Shown: positions 43,117 through 52,129 of the stretch, piece after piece
How positions within the stretch are numbered: the first letter of the stretch is position 1
Layout: each line of letters starts with the position of its first letter
Assembly: GCF_004803755.1 (NCBI RefSeq)
Contig: NZ_CP032311.1
Coordinates: forward strand, 370,501-434,500
Length of the DNA: 64,000 nt
Source: Pseudomonas sp. DG56-2
Lineage (GTDB): Bacteria > Pseudomonadota > Gammaproteobacteria > Pseudomonadales > Pseudomonadaceae
Direction: 5' to 3'
Translations under genes and position numbers: made by a program
The notes under the pieces: model-generated
What the model was told of the DNA's origin: nothing
Database searches by the model: none
The model's input: the letters and a program-made list of their open reading frames with translations, nothing else

Positions 43117-43554
43117 TGCTTGCCTCACTCTCTCTGCTCAGCTATTGCTCTTCTATTTAAGCCTTTCGCGCTTCTCTAAATACGGCACCAGGACTTGCCC
43201 TTTGGGCGGCTGGGTGCGGCCTGCCAGACAGGCTGGCGGGCGGTTGCGTATTTTCGCAGGCGCCTTGGCAGACATCGGTTTGAACGTTTTGTAGTCCACG
43301 CAGCGGCATACTACATGATGCGCCGCAGTTGTGAAAATCAGACTAAATACGTCGTTCCGCGACCAATAAGTCGCAGAAATTCACGCCGGGAGACAGTATG
43401 TTCTCAAAAAAGTGACGGATTGTTCCAGATAAATCTTGAAACAGTACACGATTGCTTTGAAAAAGCTGCTGCGGCAGGTTGCCGCGGCTTGCCTATACTT
43501 TCTGCGCGCCCTGAGTTTTTGGGCGTTTCAAGGCAATCAGCAGAGGAATGGCGC
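43117..43554. other. Intergenic region glcB/gcvR
   Basis: 438 bases between divergent genes. The reading frame of gcvR stays open across much of it, but the upstream part has no ribosome site and unusual amino acid content, so I do not count it as coding. TATACT at 43494-43499 may be the gcvR -10. A segment from 43320 to 43470 is clearly AT-richer than its surroundings. I recognise no operator for glcB. Confidence 0.5.
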
Positions 43555-44073
43555 GTGGATCATCTCGTTTTGACAGTAATCGCCCCGGACAAGGCAGGCC
43601 AGGTAGAACGCATTGCCGAATGCATTGCCGAGCACAACGGTAACTGGCTGGAGAGCCGGATGTCGCGAATGGCCGGTCAGTTCGCCGGCATCCTGCGTGT
43701 GGCGGTGCCGGCCGAATCCTATGACGAGTTGGTCGGCGCTCTAAAGGCATTAAGCAAGTACGACATTCGCGTGTTGATCGCCGAGAGCGGTATCGAACCC
43801 TCATGCACCTGGAAACCGATCGCCATGGAACTGGTCGGCAACGACCGCCCGGGCATTGTGAGGGATATAACGCGTCTGCTCGCCGAGCAGGGGGTCAATC
43901 TGGAGCGCTTCAGCACGGATGTACGACCAGCGCCCATGAGCAGCGAGCCGCTGTTTCACGCCGACGCTTTGTTGGCGATGCCATTGACCCTTTCGTTGGA
44001 GTCGTTGCAAGCCAAGCTCGAAGCGCTGGCCGACGATTTGATGGTTGAACTCAAGCTGCGTCCGGAAGAATAG
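43555..44073 (+). CDS. gcvR: ACT-domain glycine cleavage system repressor GcvR
   Basis: 172 residues with two ACT domains: DHLVLTVIAPDKAGQVERIAECI (about 2-75) and MELVGNDRPGIVRDITRLLAEQG (about 90-165). E. coli GcvR binds glycine and GcvA to repress the glycine cleavage operon. The start is GTG at 43555 with AGAGGAA seven bases before it; earlier in-frame starts lack a ribosome site. No gcv genes are close. It converges with rarD over a gap that contains DnaA-type boxes. Confidence 0.85.
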   Translation: MDHLVLTVIAPDKAGQVERIAECIAEHNGNWLESRMSRMAGQFAGILRVAVPAESYDELVGALKALSKYDIRVLIAESGIEPSCTWKPIAMELVGNDRPGIVRDITRLLAEQGVNLERFSTDVRPAPMSSEPLFHADALLAMPLTLSLESLQAKLEALADDLMVELKLRPEE

Positions 44074-44099
44074 TTATCCCGTTTTGCCGGGGACCGGCC

Positions 44100-44221
44100 T
44101 GTGGATAAGCTGGGGGAAGCTTCCGCTAGCCCAAGCGGGCCGCAGCTCTACGCACGTTGAGCAAAAAACCACCAACAATCAGCAGCTTGTGCACAAAGCA
44201 CGGGGATGAGGGTGTGGATAA
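44100..44221. promoter_or_regulatory. Cluster of DnaA-type boxes with an IHF-like site
   Basis: TGTGGATAA at 44100-44108 and 44213-44221 are exact complements of the DnaA box TTATCCACA, in the same orientation. TTGTGCACA at 44187-44195 fits TTWTNCACA with one mismatch and belongs to the palindrome TTGTGCACAA. AATCAGCAGCTTG at 44177-44189 matches the IHF pattern WATCAANNNNTTR at all but one defined position. The gap lies between convergent gene ends (gcvR, rarD), so a promoter role is unlikely. Confidence 0.45.
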
Positions 44222-44284
44222 CCTTGGGAGAGGTTGCTGCAGACCACGATTGGCGTGGCCTGCACAGGTTTGTATGATTTTTGA

Positions 44285-45172
44285 TCAACTGCGTCGGCGT
44301 AGGCTCAGCCAGGCATCGACGCTGTAGAGGGCGAGGCCTGCCCAGATGAACATAAAGGCAACCAGTGTGCTGCTCGACAAATGTTCACCAAAAAGCAGTA
44401 CCGCCTGCAGCAAAACCAGGGTCGGTGCCAGGTACTGCAGGAAGCCTAGAGTGGTATAGGGCAGATGGCGGGCTGCAGCGTTGAAACATACCAGCGGGAT
44501 CAGCGTGACAGGGCCTGCGGCAACCAGCCAGAGCGCTTCGCGGCTGGTGTAGAAGTCTGGACTGGCACTTGTTGCCAAGGGGTTCAGAAGCAGCCAACCG
44601 ATTGCCAGGGGAACCAGCATCCAGGTTTCCACCACCAGCCCGGGTAGGGCTGCGACCGGCGCTTGTTTGCGGATCAGCCCATAAAAGCCAAAGCTCAACG
44701 CCAGCACCAATGAAACCCAGGGCAGGCTACCAACCTGCCAGACCTGCTGAGCCACCCCCAGTGCTGCCAGGCCGACGGCGACCCATTGCAGGCGGCGCAG
44801 GCGTTCACCCAAGAGCAACATGCCCAGAAGCACGTTGATCAGTGGGTTGATGTAGTAGCCCAGACTGGCTTCGAGCATGCGCCCGTTGTTCACCGACCAG
44901 ACGTAGGTCAGCCAGTTACCGGCAATCAACGAGCCGCTAAGGGCGAGGATTGCCAGGCGCTTGGGGTTCTCGCGCAATTCGCGCCACCAGCCTGGATGCT
45001 TCCACACCAAGAGAAGCAGGGAGCCGAACAAGGCTGACCAGAGCACGCGATGGACAATGATTTCCACCGCCGGAACGCTTTGTAGTGCTTTGAAATAAAG
45101 GGGAAACAAACCCCAAATGATGTAGGCACTCAGGCCCAGAATGTAACCGCGGCGGGGGTTGGCAGCGTGCAT
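44285..45172 (-). CDS. rarD: EamA-family transporter RarD
   Basis: 295-residue inner membrane protein with about 10 helices, matching RarD (chloramphenicol-sensitive protein family). Start MHAANPRRGYILGLSAYIIWGLFPLYFKAL; the ESLGYYINPLINVLLGMLLLGERL motif around residue 100 and FLQYLAPTLVLLQAVLLFGE near the end are the duplicated EamA features. Substrate unknown. Downstream of srkA on the same strand with a 63-base gap. Confidence 0.88.
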   Translation of the reverse strand: MHAANPRRGYILGLSAYIIWGLFPLYFKALQSVPAVEIIVHRVLWSALFGSLLLLVWKHPGWWRELRENPKRLAILALSGSLIAGNWLTYVWSVNNGRMLEASLGYYINPLINVLLGMLLLGERLRRLQWVAVGLAALGVAQQVWQVGSLPWVSLVLALSFGFYGLIRKQAPVAALPGLVVETWMLVPLAIGWLLLNPLATSASPDFYTSREALWLVAAGPVTLIPLVCFNAAARHLPYTTLGFLQYLAPTLVLLQAVLLFGEHLSSSTLVAFMFIWAGLALYSVDAWLSLRRRS

Positions 45173-45235
45173 GCAGATTCCTTGCTTAGGCAGCTAACTA
45201 AAAGCACCGCTATTGTAGACAGACTCGGGCGCACT

Positions 45236-46210
45236 TCAGAACAATTTCAGTGGTTCTTCGTCCAGAGCGGCCATTTGCTCGCGCAAGGCGAGTATCTGAT
45301 CGCCCCAATAACGCTCCTGACCAAACCAGGGGAAACTGCGCGGAAACGCCGGATCGTCCCAACGCCGGGCAAGCCAGGCGCTGTAGTGCAGCAGGCGCAG
45401 GGCCCGCAGGGGCTCGATCAAGGCCAGTTCGCGTGGATCGAAATCATGGAATTCGTTGTAGCCATCCATCAACTCGGCCAGTTGCCCGAGGCGCTCGTGG
45501 CGATCACCGGCGAGCATCATCCACAGGTCCTGGACAGCTGGCCCCATGCGGCAATCGTCAAGGTCGACGATGTGGAAGACCTCATCGCGGCACATCATGT
45601 TGCCGGGGTGGCAGTCACCATGCAGGCGAATGGTGTTGTGTGGGGTGTTGGCGTAAATGTTTTCTACCCGCTTGAGCATGTCCCGGGCCACTGATTCAAA
45701 GGCTGGTAATAGGCTTTTGGGTACAAAGTTGCCTTCGAGCAGCGTGGTCAGCGAGGCGTGTCCGAAGTTATCCACCGCCAGCGCTTCGCGGTGCTGGAAC
45801 GGGCGAGTGGCGCCGACTGCGTGCAAACGACCGAGCAATTGGCCGAGGCGATAGAGCTGGTCCAGGTTACCTGGCTCCGGGGCGCGGCCACCGCGGCGAG
45901 GAAACAAGGTAAAGCGGAAACCGCTGTGTTCGAACAGGGTTTCACCGTTGTGGATAAGTGGCGCAACCACGGGTACTTCACACGCTGCCAATTCAGCGGT
46001 GAAGCTGTGTTCTTCGAGAATCGCGGCGTTGCTCCAGCGGTCCGGGCGATAGAACTTGGCGATCAGCGGCTCGGCATCTTCGATACCCACTTGATAGACA
46101 CGGTTCTCATAGCTGTTGAGCGCCAGAACGCGAGCATCGCTGAGAAAGCCGATGCTCTCTACGGCGTCGAGCACCAGGTCGGGTGTGAGCGTTTCGAAGG
46201 GATGGGACAT
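45236..46210 (-). CDS. srkA: Stress response kinase SrkA (YihE)
   Basis: 324 residues from MSHPFETLTPDLVLDAVESIG; a Met 15 codons upstream is less likely. It has the aminoglycoside-phosphotransferase-like kinase fold: NRVYQVGIEDAEPLIAKFYRP (nucleotide-binding Lys), catalytic loop LHGDCHPGNMM, metal site HIVDLDDCRMGP. E. coli SrkA is a cytoplasmic Ser/Thr kinase that limits MazEF-mediated death under stress. The mazEF and dsbA partners are not seen here. Confidence 0.9.
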   Translation of the reverse strand: MSHPFETLTPDLVLDAVESIGFLSDARVLALNSYENRVYQVGIEDAEPLIAKFYRPDRWSNAAILEEHSFTAELAACEVPVVAPLIHNGETLFEHSGFRFTLFPRRGGRAPEPGNLDQLYRLGQLLGRLHAVGATRPFQHREALAVDNFGHASLTTLLEGNFVPKSLLPAFESVARDMLKRVENIYANTPHNTIRLHGDCHPGNMMCRDEVFHIVDLDDCRMGPAVQDLWMMLAGDRHERLGQLAELMDGYNEFHDFDPRELALIEPLRALRLLHYSAWLARRWDDPAFPRSFPWFGQERYWGDQILALREQMAALDEEPLKLF

Positions 46211-46273
46211 GTCGGTTCCTGCTCTGCGGTTCCGTGCATGGTATCGCACATTCATCCTAGCGCTCAGCCCGAC

Positions 46274-48175
46274 TCAGGTCCCGACGATTCCGCCGTCCTC
46301 TCGACGGATAGCCATGACCGAGGAGCGCGGCTTGCCATTGGCCAAGTGCTCCGGGAAGGTCGATCCGCCGGTTTCACCCGGATGCTGGATACCCACGAAC
46401 AGAGTGCGCTGATCTGCAGCGAAAGCGATGCCGGTTACCTCACACGCCACCGGGCCGACCATGAAGCGACGGATTTCGCCGCTGACCGGGTCGGCGCAAA
46501 GCATCTGGTTGTTGCCCATGCCGGCAAAATCATCGCTGTTGCTGTAGTCGCCATCGGTAAGGATCCATAAGCGACCGTCGGCATCGAAACCCAGACCATC
46601 GGGGCTGTTGAACATGTTTTGCGGGGAGATGTTGCTGGAACCAGCCTTGGCATCATCCGGATGCACTGATGGGTTGCCAGCCACTACGAACAGATCCCAG
46701 TCGAAACTCATGGCGCCATGATCGTCAGCGCTTTCCTTCCAGCGCAGGATCTGTCCATAGAGGTTTTTTTCGCGCGGGTTGGGGCCCCCAGCAGGCTGGC
46801 CTTCTTCTCCACGTTTGACGTTGTTGGTCAGGGTGCAATACACCTGACCGTCCTTGGGACTGACAACGATCCACTCTGGGCGGTCCATGCGCGTTGCTTT
46901 GAGCAGGCTGGCGGCGAGACGGGCATGGATCAGCACCTGTGCCTGACTGGCGAAACCATTGGCAGCGATCAGGCCATTCTTGCCGTGGGTCATTTCCAGC
47001 CACTGGCCTTTACCGCGCGGGTGGTCGGCGTTCTGATCGCCGTCGTCGAAGCGAGCAACATAGAGCGTTCCGTGATCAAGCAGGCTGCGGTTGGCGCTGG
47101 GTGTCTTATGGTCGATGCGGTCGCGGCTGATGAACTTGTAAATGAACTCGCCGCGCTCATCGTCGCCCATGTAGACCACAGCCCGGCCATCACGGGTTTC
47201 ACTCAGCGCCGCATTCTCATGTTTGAAGCGACCCAGCGCCGTGCGCTTGATGGGAGTTGAGTCAGGATCGAACGGGTCGATTTCCACCACCCAGCCGTGG
47301 CGGTTTAGTTCGTTGGGGTTCTTCGCCAGATCGAAGCGGGGGTCGTGGGGGTGCCAGCCGATCTCTTTGCCGCTGACCGAAGCACCGTAGCGCTTTTGCC
47401 CGGCATCGAATTGCTGTGCCAGATCGCTGCTGCCGAAGCAGTCGGTGAAGTTTTCTTCGCAGGTCAGATAGGTACCCCAGGGCGTCTTGCCGTTGGCGCA
47501 ATTCTGGAACGTGCCGAGGGCCTTGCGGCCGCTGTTGTCGGCAGCGGTCTTGAGCCACGCATCGCCAGCGGCAGGGCCGCTGATTCGGATCGGTGAGTTG
47601 CCGTGGATGCGCCGGTTGTAGCGCGAGTCCTGGACAAACTGCCATTGACCGTTGCTGCGCTGGATTTCGATTACCGATACACCTTCGGCCGCCTGAGCCT
47701 TGTGCACCTCTTCAGCCGAAGTCGGCTGACCGCCGTGTGGGTACAGGTAGCGGTAGTTGGTGTATTCGTTGTTGATGGCCATCAACGCGCGATTTTCATC
47801 ACCCGGGAAGGGAAATAGGCTCATACCGTCATTGTTGTCACCAAACTGCACTTCCTGAGCCTTGGCTGTGCCTTGTCCGGATACGTCGAACGCGGGGGCA
47901 TTGGCGTGCAGCGGTTGCCCCCAACTGATCAGCACTGAGGCCTTGTAGCCGGCGGGCAGGCTGATGCTGTCGGCGGTTGCGGCGGGAATGCTGGTAAAGC
48001 CGAGCAGGCTGCTATTGGCGGTACTGACGCTGGCAGCCATTACACTGCGGCTAAGCAGGTTGCCGCCCAGGAACAAGGCGGCGCCGCACAGGGCGCCGGC
48101 GCCGATGAAGCGGCGCCGACTCAAGCTCGCCAGTTGTTCAAGATCGGTTGGTTGGTGTTCTTCTAATAGGTTCAT
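46274..48175 (-). CDS. phoX: PhoX-family alkaline phosphatase, Tat-exported
   Basis: 633 residues with a Tat signal, SLSRRRFIGAGALCGAALF, and a cleavage region around SRSVMAAS. The mature part is the DUF839/PhoX beta-propeller family: GWHPHDPRFD, NRHGWVVEIDPFDP, LGRFKHENAAL, GDDERGEFIYKF and SPDGLGFDADGRLWILTDG are family landmarks for the Ca/Fe phosphatase. It would hydrolyse phosphate monoesters in the periplasm. It follows the ModE-like gene on the same strand after 64 bases. I see only a poor Pho-box match there, so phosphate control is not shown. Confidence 0.87.
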   Translation of the reverse strand: MNLLEEHQPTDLEQLASLSRRRFIGAGALCGAALFLGGNLLSRSVMAASVSTANSSLLGFTSIPAATADSISLPAGYKASVLISWGQPLHANAPAFDVSGQGTAKAQEVQFGDNNDGMSLFPFPGDENRALMAINNEYTNYRYLYPHGGQPTSAEEVHKAQAAEGVSVIEIQRSNGQWQFVQDSRYNRRIHGNSPIRISGPAAGDAWLKTAADNSGRKALGTFQNCANGKTPWGTYLTCEENFTDCFGSSDLAQQFDAGQKRYGASVSGKEIGWHPHDPRFDLAKNPNELNRHGWVVEIDPFDPDSTPIKRTALGRFKHENAALSETRDGRAVVYMGDDERGEFIYKFISRDRIDHKTPSANRSLLDHGTLYVARFDDGDQNADHPRGKGQWLEMTHGKNGLIAANGFASQAQVLIHARLAASLLKATRMDRPEWIVVSPKDGQVYCTLTNNVKRGEEGQPAGGPNPREKNLYGQILRWKESADDHGAMSFDWDLFVVAGNPSVHPDDAKAGSSNISPQNMFNSPDGLGFDADGRLWILTDGDYSNSDDFAGMGNNQMLCADPVSGEIRRFMVGPVACEVTGIAFAADQRTLFVGIQHPGETGGSTFPEHLANGKPRSSVMAIRREDGGIVGT

Positions 48176-48239
48176 GACAGGCTTCCTGCGGGTTTGGCAG
48201 TCACCTTAGTCAGCACTTATGACGGTTTTGTGTCGCTTT

Positions 48240-49004
48240 TTATGCAGGCGTTCCGATAAGTACGTAGGACGGTTGAAACTGAACGCGTAACTCGCTCCCG
48301 GGAACCACGGCATGACGGTCGAGCCAGGCAGGTTCGGCGAAGGTACACAGCGTTTGTCCGTTGGTCAGTGTCAGGCGAACTTCAGTGGGCGACGAAACTT
48401 CTGCAAGCAAGGATTCGACCCTGGCCTGCAAACAGTTGTAACCCTCTTCTAGGGTTTCCTGAGGCGCCAGCAGGGTCAACCAGCCAGCCTTGATCAAGGC
48501 AATTACAGTTGCTCCGGGCGCAAGCTCAAGGCGCTGGGTGCTGTCACGGGTAATCAGCGCTTCAATGTTCAGGTCGCCGGCCAGGGCCAGGCAGATTCGG
48601 TCGTATTGTCCTTCTGCCTGAATGGCTTGAACGCGACCCTGCAACTGGTTGCGAGCACTGGTGCGCAGCATCAGGCGGCCGAGCAGGTCGAGATCGCTGG
48701 CGTCTTCGGCCGCTTCAAGAATTTGCGCCTGCAATGCCTGCAGACGCTGGTAAAGGCGCAGTACGCGCAGACCTTCCTTGGACAGCTTCGCGCCGCCACC
48801 GCCGCGGCCGCCAACACTGCGTTCCACCAATGGACTTGCGGCGAGATTGTTGAGTTCGTCAATGGCGTCCCAGGCGGCCTTGTAACTCATGCCGGCACTC
48901 TTTGCTGCACGGGTTATCGAGCCTTGCTCGGCAATGTGCTGGAGCAAGGCAATGCGCTGGGGGCGACGAACGATGTGTTGAGTGAGCAGGGCAGGCAAGG
49001 GCAT
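48240..49004 (-). CDS. modE: ModE-like molybdate-responsive regulator
   Basis: 254 residues. N-terminal winged helix (RRIALLQHIAEQGSITRAAKSAGMSYKAAWDAI is the LysR-like ModE helix-turn-helix region, split here across about 15-50), then VGGRGGGGAKLSKEGLRVL, and two Mop/TOBE ligand domains (LMLRTSARNQLQGRVQAI and APGATVIALIKAGWLTLL). ModE represses molybdate uptake when molybdate is bound. No mod transport genes lie nearby. Confidence 0.84.
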   Translation of the reverse strand: MPLPALLTQHIVRRPQRIALLQHIAEQGSITRAAKSAGMSYKAAWDAIDELNNLAASPLVERSVGGRGGGGAKLSKEGLRVLRLYQRLQALQAQILEAAEDASDLDLLGRLMLRTSARNQLQGRVQAIQAEGQYDRICLALAGDLNIEALITRDSTQRLELAPGATVIALIKAGWLTLLAPQETLEEGYNCLQARVESLLAEVSSPTEVRLTLTNGQTLCTFAEPAWLDRHAVVPGSELRVQFQPSYVLIGTPA

Positions 49005-49064
49005 GGGCTGTACAGGTATCGAGGATGGTATCTGTCATGAAAGTGCCCGCACCCTGGCGGCAAG

Positions 49065-49802
49065 TCAAGCGCTGCCGGGCTTGGCGGTGCGCGCCAGGCA
49101 GTAGACATCGACCCGTCGGGCTCCAGCCTTGAGCAGCACACTGGCGATCGCTTGCGCAGTGGCGCCGGTAGTTAGCACATCGTCTATGAGCGCCACATGT
49201 CGACCTTCGAGTGCCTGGGTATCCTCAATGGCAAAGGCCTGGTGCAGGTTGCGCTTACGCTCGCGGGCCTTCAGTCCTTGCTGTGCTGGCGTATCGACCA
49301 GACGCTTGAGGCTTCGCTCTGTGCAGGGAATTCCAGTGTGCGTGGCCAACCAGCGAGCCAGCATTGCGGCCTGGTTATAGCCACGCTGACGCAACTTGCG
49401 ACGGCTCAAGGGAACAGGCAAAAGCAGCGTCGGACGCGGTAGACCTTCGCCAAAGCGATGTGTTAACCAGCGACCGAGCAACTGAGCCAGCAGGCGTCCT
49501 GTTGGCCACTGGCTGTTGTACTTGAACCGACTGATCAGAGCATCCAGCGGAAAACCGTAATGCCAAGGTGTTTCAACCCGGTAGAACGCGGGTGCGCGAC
49601 GCGTGCACTGTGCGCAGGTCAAGCCATGCATGGGCAACGGCAGTGCGCAAACCTGGCAGCCATCGTCCAGCCAGGGCAGTTCGATCTCGCAGGCCACACA
49701 GAGCGGGTAAGGCTGCTCGGTGGTTTCGTTGCAGAGTAAACAGGCCTGGTTAATATTTGTACACTTGTAAACCATGCGTTTCAGTTGCAGTTGACAGCGC
49801 AT
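49065..49802 (-). CDS. ComF-family phosphoribosyltransferase-like protein
   Basis: 245 residues. The N-terminal zinc-finger part holds paired cysteines (CLLCNE, LCVACE, CQVCALPLP, CAQC). The phosphoribosyltransferase-like part has PVPLSRRKLRQRGYNQA and HVALIDDVLTTGATAQAIA. ComF proteins assist DNA uptake in competent bacteria; the PRTase substrate is unknown. The first Met is at 49802; Met10 at 49775 is an alternative. The bioB control region overlaps this 5' end. Divergent from bioB. Confidence 0.85.
   Translation of the reverse strand: MRCQLQLKRMVYKCTNINQACLLCNETTEQPYPLCVACEIELPWLDDGCQVCALPLPMHGLTCAQCTRRAPAFYRVETPWHYGFPLDALISRFKYNSQWPTGRLLAQLLGRWLTHRFGEGLPRPTLLLPVPLSRRKLRQRGYNQAAMLARWLATHTGIPCTERSLKRLVDTPAQQGLKARERKRNLHQAFAIEDTQALEGRHVALIDDVLTTGATAQAIASVLLKAGARRVDVYCLARTAKPGSA
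49765..49797. promoter_or_regulatory. Candidate BirA (biotin) operator
   Basis: TTGTAAACC at 49765-49773 is an exact left half of the bacterial BirA site. After 15 bases AGTTGACAG (49789-49797) matches the right half GGTTTACAA at six of nine positions. The right half overlaps the -35 of the bioB promoter, a position suited to repression by biotin-loaded BirA. Confidence 0.65.
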
Positions 49803-49819
49803 CTGGCTTCCTTAACTAT
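49791..49819 (+). promoter_or_regulatory. Candidate bioB promoter
   Basis: TTGACA at 49791-49796, 17 bases, then AACTAT at 49814-49819. The -35 is consensus, the -10 weak. Transcription would start about 65 bases before the bioB ATG, and the BirA box covers the -35. Confidence 0.5.
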
Positions 49820-49890
49820 GCGAACTATCCGTGATGCGCTGGCGGGCAATCCTTGTCCGGCGCTTGATAAGCCTAAACAAGGAATCGCCG

Positions 49891-50949
49891 ATGAGCGCCA
49901 GCACAACTGCAACAACACGTCACGACTGGACCCTGGCCGAGGTCAAGGCGCTGTTCCAGCAGCCGTTCAATGACCTGATGTTCCAGGCGCAGACCGTGCA
50001 CCGTGCGCATTTCGACGCCAACCGTGTTCAGGTTTCGACTTTGTTGTCGATCAAGACCGGCGCCTGCCCGGAGGATTGCAAATATTGTCCACAGTCCGGC
50101 CACTACAACACCGGACTGGAAAAGCAGAAGTTGATGGAAGTGCAGAAGGTCCTCGAAGAGGCCGCCCGCGCCAAGGCCATTGGTTCAACCCGTTTCTGCA
50201 TGGGCGCCGCCTGGAAACACCCGTCAGCCAAAGACATGCCCTATGTGCTGCAAATGGTCAAAGGGGTGAAGGCAATGGGCCTGGAAACCTGCATGACCCT
50301 GGGCAAGCTGGACCAAGAGCAGACCGAGGCGTTAGCGCAGGCCGGGCTGGATTACTACAACCACAACCTCGATACCTCGCCTGAGTTCTACGGCAGCATC
50401 ATTACCACCCGCACCTACAGCGAGCGACTACAAACGCTGTCCTACGTGCGTGACGCCGGAATGAAGATCTGCTCGGGCGGAATTCTGGGCATGGGTGAGT
50501 CGCTGGATGACCGTGCCGGCTTGCTGATTCAATTGGCTAACCTGCCGGAGCATCCGGAGTCGGTACCGATCAACATGCTGGTCAAGGTTGCCGGTACGCC
50601 GCTGGAGAACGCCGAGGAAGTCGACCCATTCGACTTTATCCGCATGCTCGCGGTCGCACGGATCCTCATGCCGAAGTCTCATGTGCGCCTGTCGGCGGGT
50701 CGTGAGGCAATGAACGAGCAAATGCAGGCCTTGGCCTTCTTCGCCGGTGCCAACTCGATTTTCTACGGTGAGAAACTACTGACCACCGCCAACCCGCAAG
50801 CCGACAAGGACATGCAGCTGTTCGCCCGCCTGGGAATCCAGCCTGAAGCCCGGGAGGAGCATGCCGACGAAGTTCATCAGGCAGCCATCGAGCAGGCGCT
50901 GGTCGAACAGAAGAGCAGCGAGCTGTTCTACAACGCCGCCTCGGCCTGA
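49891..50949 (+). CDS. bioB: Biotin synthase
   Basis: 352-residue radical SAM enzyme that inserts sulfur into dethiobiotin. The start at [15 protein letters not shown] follows AAGGAA; an upstream in-frame ATG (49831) lacks a ribosome site. The cluster-binding motif is [16 protein letters not shown] (CxxxCxxC); the second Fe-S ligands lie in the family positions CMGAAWK and ETCMTLG, and Arg in RLSAGREAM. First gene of bioBFHCD; bioF follows after seven bases. Confidence 0.96.
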   Translation: MSASTTATTRHDWTLAEVKALFQQPFNDLMFQAQTVHRAHFDANRVQVSTLLSIKTGACPEDCKYCPQSGHYNTGLEKQKLMEVQKVLEEAARAKAIGSTRFCMGAAWKHPSAKDMPYVLQMVKGVKAMGLETCMTLGKLDQEQTEALAQAGLDYYNHNLDTSPEFYGSIITTRTYSERLQTLSYVRDAGMKICSGGILGMGESLDDRAGLLIQLANLPEHPESVPINMLVKVAGTPLENAEEVDPFDFIRMLAVARILMPKSHVRLSAGREAMNEQMQALAFFAGANSIFYGEKLLTTANPQADKDMQLFARLGIQPEAREEHADEVHQAAIEQALVEQKSSELFYNAASA

Positions 50950-50956
50950 GGCGGTC

Positions 50957-52129
50957 ATGGCATTTGATTTGCGCGCGCGGCTGGAGCAGCGTCGCGCTGC
51001 CGACCTGTATCGCCAGCGGCCACTGCTGGAGAGCCCGCAAGGCCCGCATGTAGTGGTTGATGGTCAACCATTGCTGGCTTTTTGCAGCAACGATTATCTG
51101 GGCTTGGCCAATCATCCCGAGGTCATCGCAGCCTGGCGTGCCGGAGCCGAGCGCTGGGGTGTGGGCGGTGGTGCGTCGCATCTGGTGATCGGCCACAGCA
51201 CTCCCCATCACGAGGTGGAAGAGGCGCTCGCCGAACTTACCGGCCGGCCACGCGCGCTGCTGTTCTCCACAGGCTACATGGCCAACCTCGGTGCACTGAC
51301 GGCGTTGGTCGGCCAGGGTGACACGGTGCTGCAGGATCGTCTCAACCACGCCTCTTTGCTCGATGCCGGGTTGCTCAGTGGTGCCCGCTTCAACCGTTAT
51401 CTGCATAACGATGCCAAGAGCCTGGCCAGTCGCCTGGAAAAGGCGGTGGGCAACACGTTGGTCGTTACCGACGGCGTTTTCAGCATGGACGGCGACATTG
51501 CCGATCTGCCGGCGCTGGCGGCGACAGCCAAGGCTCGCGATGCCTGGCTGATGGTTGATGATGCACATGGCCTGGGAACGCTGGGCCGCAACGGCGGTGG
51601 GATCGTCGAGCATTTCGGCTTGAGCTGTGAGCAGGTGCCGGTACTGATCGGCACATTGGGTAAGGCTTGCGGCACGGCCGGTGCCTTTGTAGCGGGTAGC
51701 GAGGAATTGATCGAGTGTCTGATTCAATTCGCGCGTCCCTACATCTATACCACCAGCCAGCCCCCGGCATTGGCGTGCGCAACTTTGCGCAGCCTGCAAC
51801 TGTTGCGCAGCGAGCATTGGCGCCGCGAGCATCTGGCCGCGCTGATCCAACAGTTTCGCAGCGGTGCAGAGCAAATCGGTTTGCAGTTGATGGACAGTTT
51901 TACCCCGATTCAGCCGATCCTGATCGGTGACAGTGCGCGAGCCTTGCGCCTCTCGCAGATGCTGCGAGGGCGTGGCCTGCTGGTCACGGCAATTCGCCCA
52001 CCGACAGTACCGGCTGGCAGCGCTCGTCTGCGGGTCACCTTGAGTGCGGCGCACAGTGAAGCCCAGGTGCAGCTATTGTTGGATGCATTGGCCGACTGTT
52101 ATCCGCTGCTGGAGCCCGCTGATGCGTAA
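50957..52129 (+). CDS. bioF: 8-amino-7-oxononanoate synthase
   Basis: 390-residue PLP enzyme that condenses pimeloyl-ACP with alanine. Start [20 protein letters not shown]. The PLP Lys is in [13 protein letters not shown], with [10 protein letters not shown] for the PLP-ring Asp/His. Seven bases after bioB; its 3' end overlaps the bioH start by eight bases (ATGCGTAA), so translation is coupled. Confidence 0.95.
   Translation: MAFDLRARLEQRRAADLYRQRPLLESPQGPHVVVDGQPLLAFCSNDYLGLANHPEVIAAWRAGAERWGVGGGASHLVIGHSTPHHEVEEALAELTGRPRALLFSTGYMANLGALTALVGQGDTVLQDRLNHASLLDAGLLSGARFNRYLHNDAKSLASRLEKAVGNTLVVTDGVFSMDGDIADLPALAATAKARDAWLMVDDAHGLGTLGRNGGGIVEHFGLSCEQVPVLIGTLGKACGTAGAFVAGSEELIECLIQFARPYIYTTSQPPALACATLRSLQLLRSEHWRREHLAALIQQFRSGAEQIGLQLMDSFTPIQPILIGDSARALRLSQMLRGRGLLVTAIRPPTVPAGSARLRVTLSAAHSEAQVQLLLDALADCYPLLEPADA

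Noticed and set aside
40978..43179. Long plus-strand ORF opposite glcB
   Set aside because: Mirror frame of malate synthase G; no ribosome site and no family features.
43160..43200. Sigma-54 promoter (GGCAC...TTGC) near glcB
   Set aside because: The spacer is one base too long and the first base of the -24 element is wrong.
43195..43554. In-frame extension of gcvR upstream of 43555
   Set aside because: No Shine-Dalgarno, atypical composition, and the family begins at DHLVLTV; the GTG with AGAGGAA fits better.
48176..48239. Pho box before phoX
   Set aside because: Only one half (CCGTCAT) is convincing; the second repeat at 11-base spacing does not match.
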